Below are positions 32,441-32,896 of a stretch of DNA of 32,896 nt, piece after piece. Under the pieces are notes generated by a model, which worked only from the letters and a program-made list of their open reading frames with translations, did no database searches and was not told where the DNA came from. The stretch comes from Nitrososphaerales archaeon (GTDB lineage: Archaea > Thermoproteota > Nitrososphaeria > Nitrososphaerales > UBA213): NCBI GenBank assembly GCA_038868975.1, contig JAWCSA010000008.1, positions 1 through 32,896 on the forward strand, given 5' to 3'. The first letter of the stretch is position 1, and each line of letters opens with the position of its first letter. The position numbers and the translations under genes were made by a program.

Positions 32441-32896
32441 GAGCCTATCCTAAAATCCTATCCTAGGACTATGCTCTGATACCAGTGATAATTATGGAGG
32501 TATGTTGCAAAAATAGAATACAGACACTCCTTTCTTGTGCGATTTCACCATTCTTATAGATAGCTGATGCTACAAAATACAACTCTTTAATCAGTTCTTC
32601 TCTTACCAGTATATCGCTCTATACACTATCAAGCAATTTGCAAATTCTACAAGAGCATTGTAGTTCTCTTCCTTCTTCTCGAACCTTATTAACAACTTCC
32701 TGAACCTGTTATGCCATAACGCTGTTCTTTCAACGACCCATCTCTTTGCTTTGTACACTTTTTCTTCTTGGTAATACGTAAGAGTTTGGAGCAGGAATTA
32801 AAGATTATTTGTTACAAGCTCATGCGTAATCCATGCGTGAGTTAGATCCCATCAAGCTAGCAAATAGTGTGACAAAAAGTGATGCATATTTTCGTC
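32441..32896 (-). mobile_element. Remains of an IS5-family element, cut by the window edge
   Basis: The transposase pseudogene (listed separately) is followed, ~150 nt beyond its stop, by GAGCCTATCCTAAAATCC at 32441-32458, which has the look of an IS5-group terminal repeat (G-rich end, CCTATCCTAAAA) and is preceded by TTAG. A 9-bp direct repeat CCTATCCTA occurs twice here (32444-32452 and 32457-32465). The other end of the element is outside the window, so the terminal repeat is not confirmed. Orientation follows the transposase. Confidence 0.5.
32603..32896 (-). pseudogene. Degenerate IS5-family transposase, C-terminal part
   Basis: Reading the minus strand, the C-terminal IS5 (IS427/IS1031-type) signature appears as QEEKVYKAKRWVVERT, ALWHNRFRKLLIRFEKKEEN, YNALVEFANCLIVYRAIYW and a stop at 32603. 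Before that, matching residues continue only in another frame (LIPAPNSYVLPRRK), so a frameshift lies near 32770, and two in-frame stops interrupt the stretch upstream (SRMDYA*ACNK*). The WVVERT...WHNRFRKL motif normally includes the catalytic Glu. The copy cannot encode active transposase. Confidence 0.85.

Noticed and set aside
1-32896. CRISPR arrays, rRNA genes, defence islands
   Set aside because: No regularly spaced repeats, rRNA signature or defence-type domain was seen on either strand.

Overview
This window reads as chromosome from a thaumarchaeon (Nitrososphaeria), most likely from the ammonia-oxidising branch. The best evidence is an ADP-forming 4-hydroxybutyrate-CoA ligase followed directly by 4-hydroxybutyryl-CoA dehydratase, the adjacent pair of the thaumarchaeal 3-hydroxypropionate/4-hydroxybutyrate carbon-fixation cycle. 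Alba, a type II methionine aminopeptidase, an Nre repair protein, a DUF1512 protein, an archaeosortase with Ser in place of Cys, and archaeal TATA boxes about 26 nt before start codons (leaderless transcription) agree with this. I cannot name the genus. No amo genes are in view.

Layout. 1-290: 3' end of an IS630-type transposase, cut by the edge, then about 590 nt of gene-poor DNA with a palindromic structure. 880-3409: two small unknown proteins, a class III nucleotidyl cyclase with altered catalytic residues, and a secreted lamin-tail protein. 3461-7184: the carbon-fixation pair. 7186-9210: thioredoxin among three proteins with near-identical C-terminal zinc ribbons. 9461-9533: tRNA-Ala(CGC). 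9550-12447: a long FAD/Fe-S oxidoreductase fusion. 12546-17067: DUF1512 and zinc-ribbon operon, methionine aminopeptidase, a membrane protein with a C2H2 finger, an O-methyltransferase, and a 54-residue zinc-ribbon gene. Three convergent gene pairs here share interlocked stop codons. 17298-19065: Alba, a small unknown protein, and a Y-family DNA polymerase. 19130-19743: a decayed MFS transporter. 19746-24818: a minus-strand block holding a membrane Lon-like (S16) protease, archaeosortase, DoxX, Nre, DUF99, a previously unlisted 44-residue membrane peptide and two unknown proteins. 25105-28745: a signalling island with a helical/zinc-ribbon protein, response regulator, membrane histidine kinase and winged-helix regulator. 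28840-31439: purK-purE opposite larB. 31677-32336: a membrane-anchored exported protein. 32441-32896: remains of an IS5-type element.

How the genes work together. The ligase and dehydratase carry out consecutive steps (4-hydroxybutyrate to crotonyl-CoA). PurK and PurE make consecutive steps of purine synthesis, and LarB, their neighbour, is a PurE-fold enzyme. The archaeosortase and the Lon-like protease are 6 nt apart and probably act together at the membrane. The kinase, response regulator and winged-helix protein form a likely sensory unit.

The transposase remnants at both edges and the MFS pseudogene are the only clear signs of mobility or decay. The most interesting items are the archaeosortase/S16 protease pair, the unusual cyclase, the zinc-ribbon cluster around thioredoxin, the signalling island, and the two small genes at 16322-16486 and 23955-24089.
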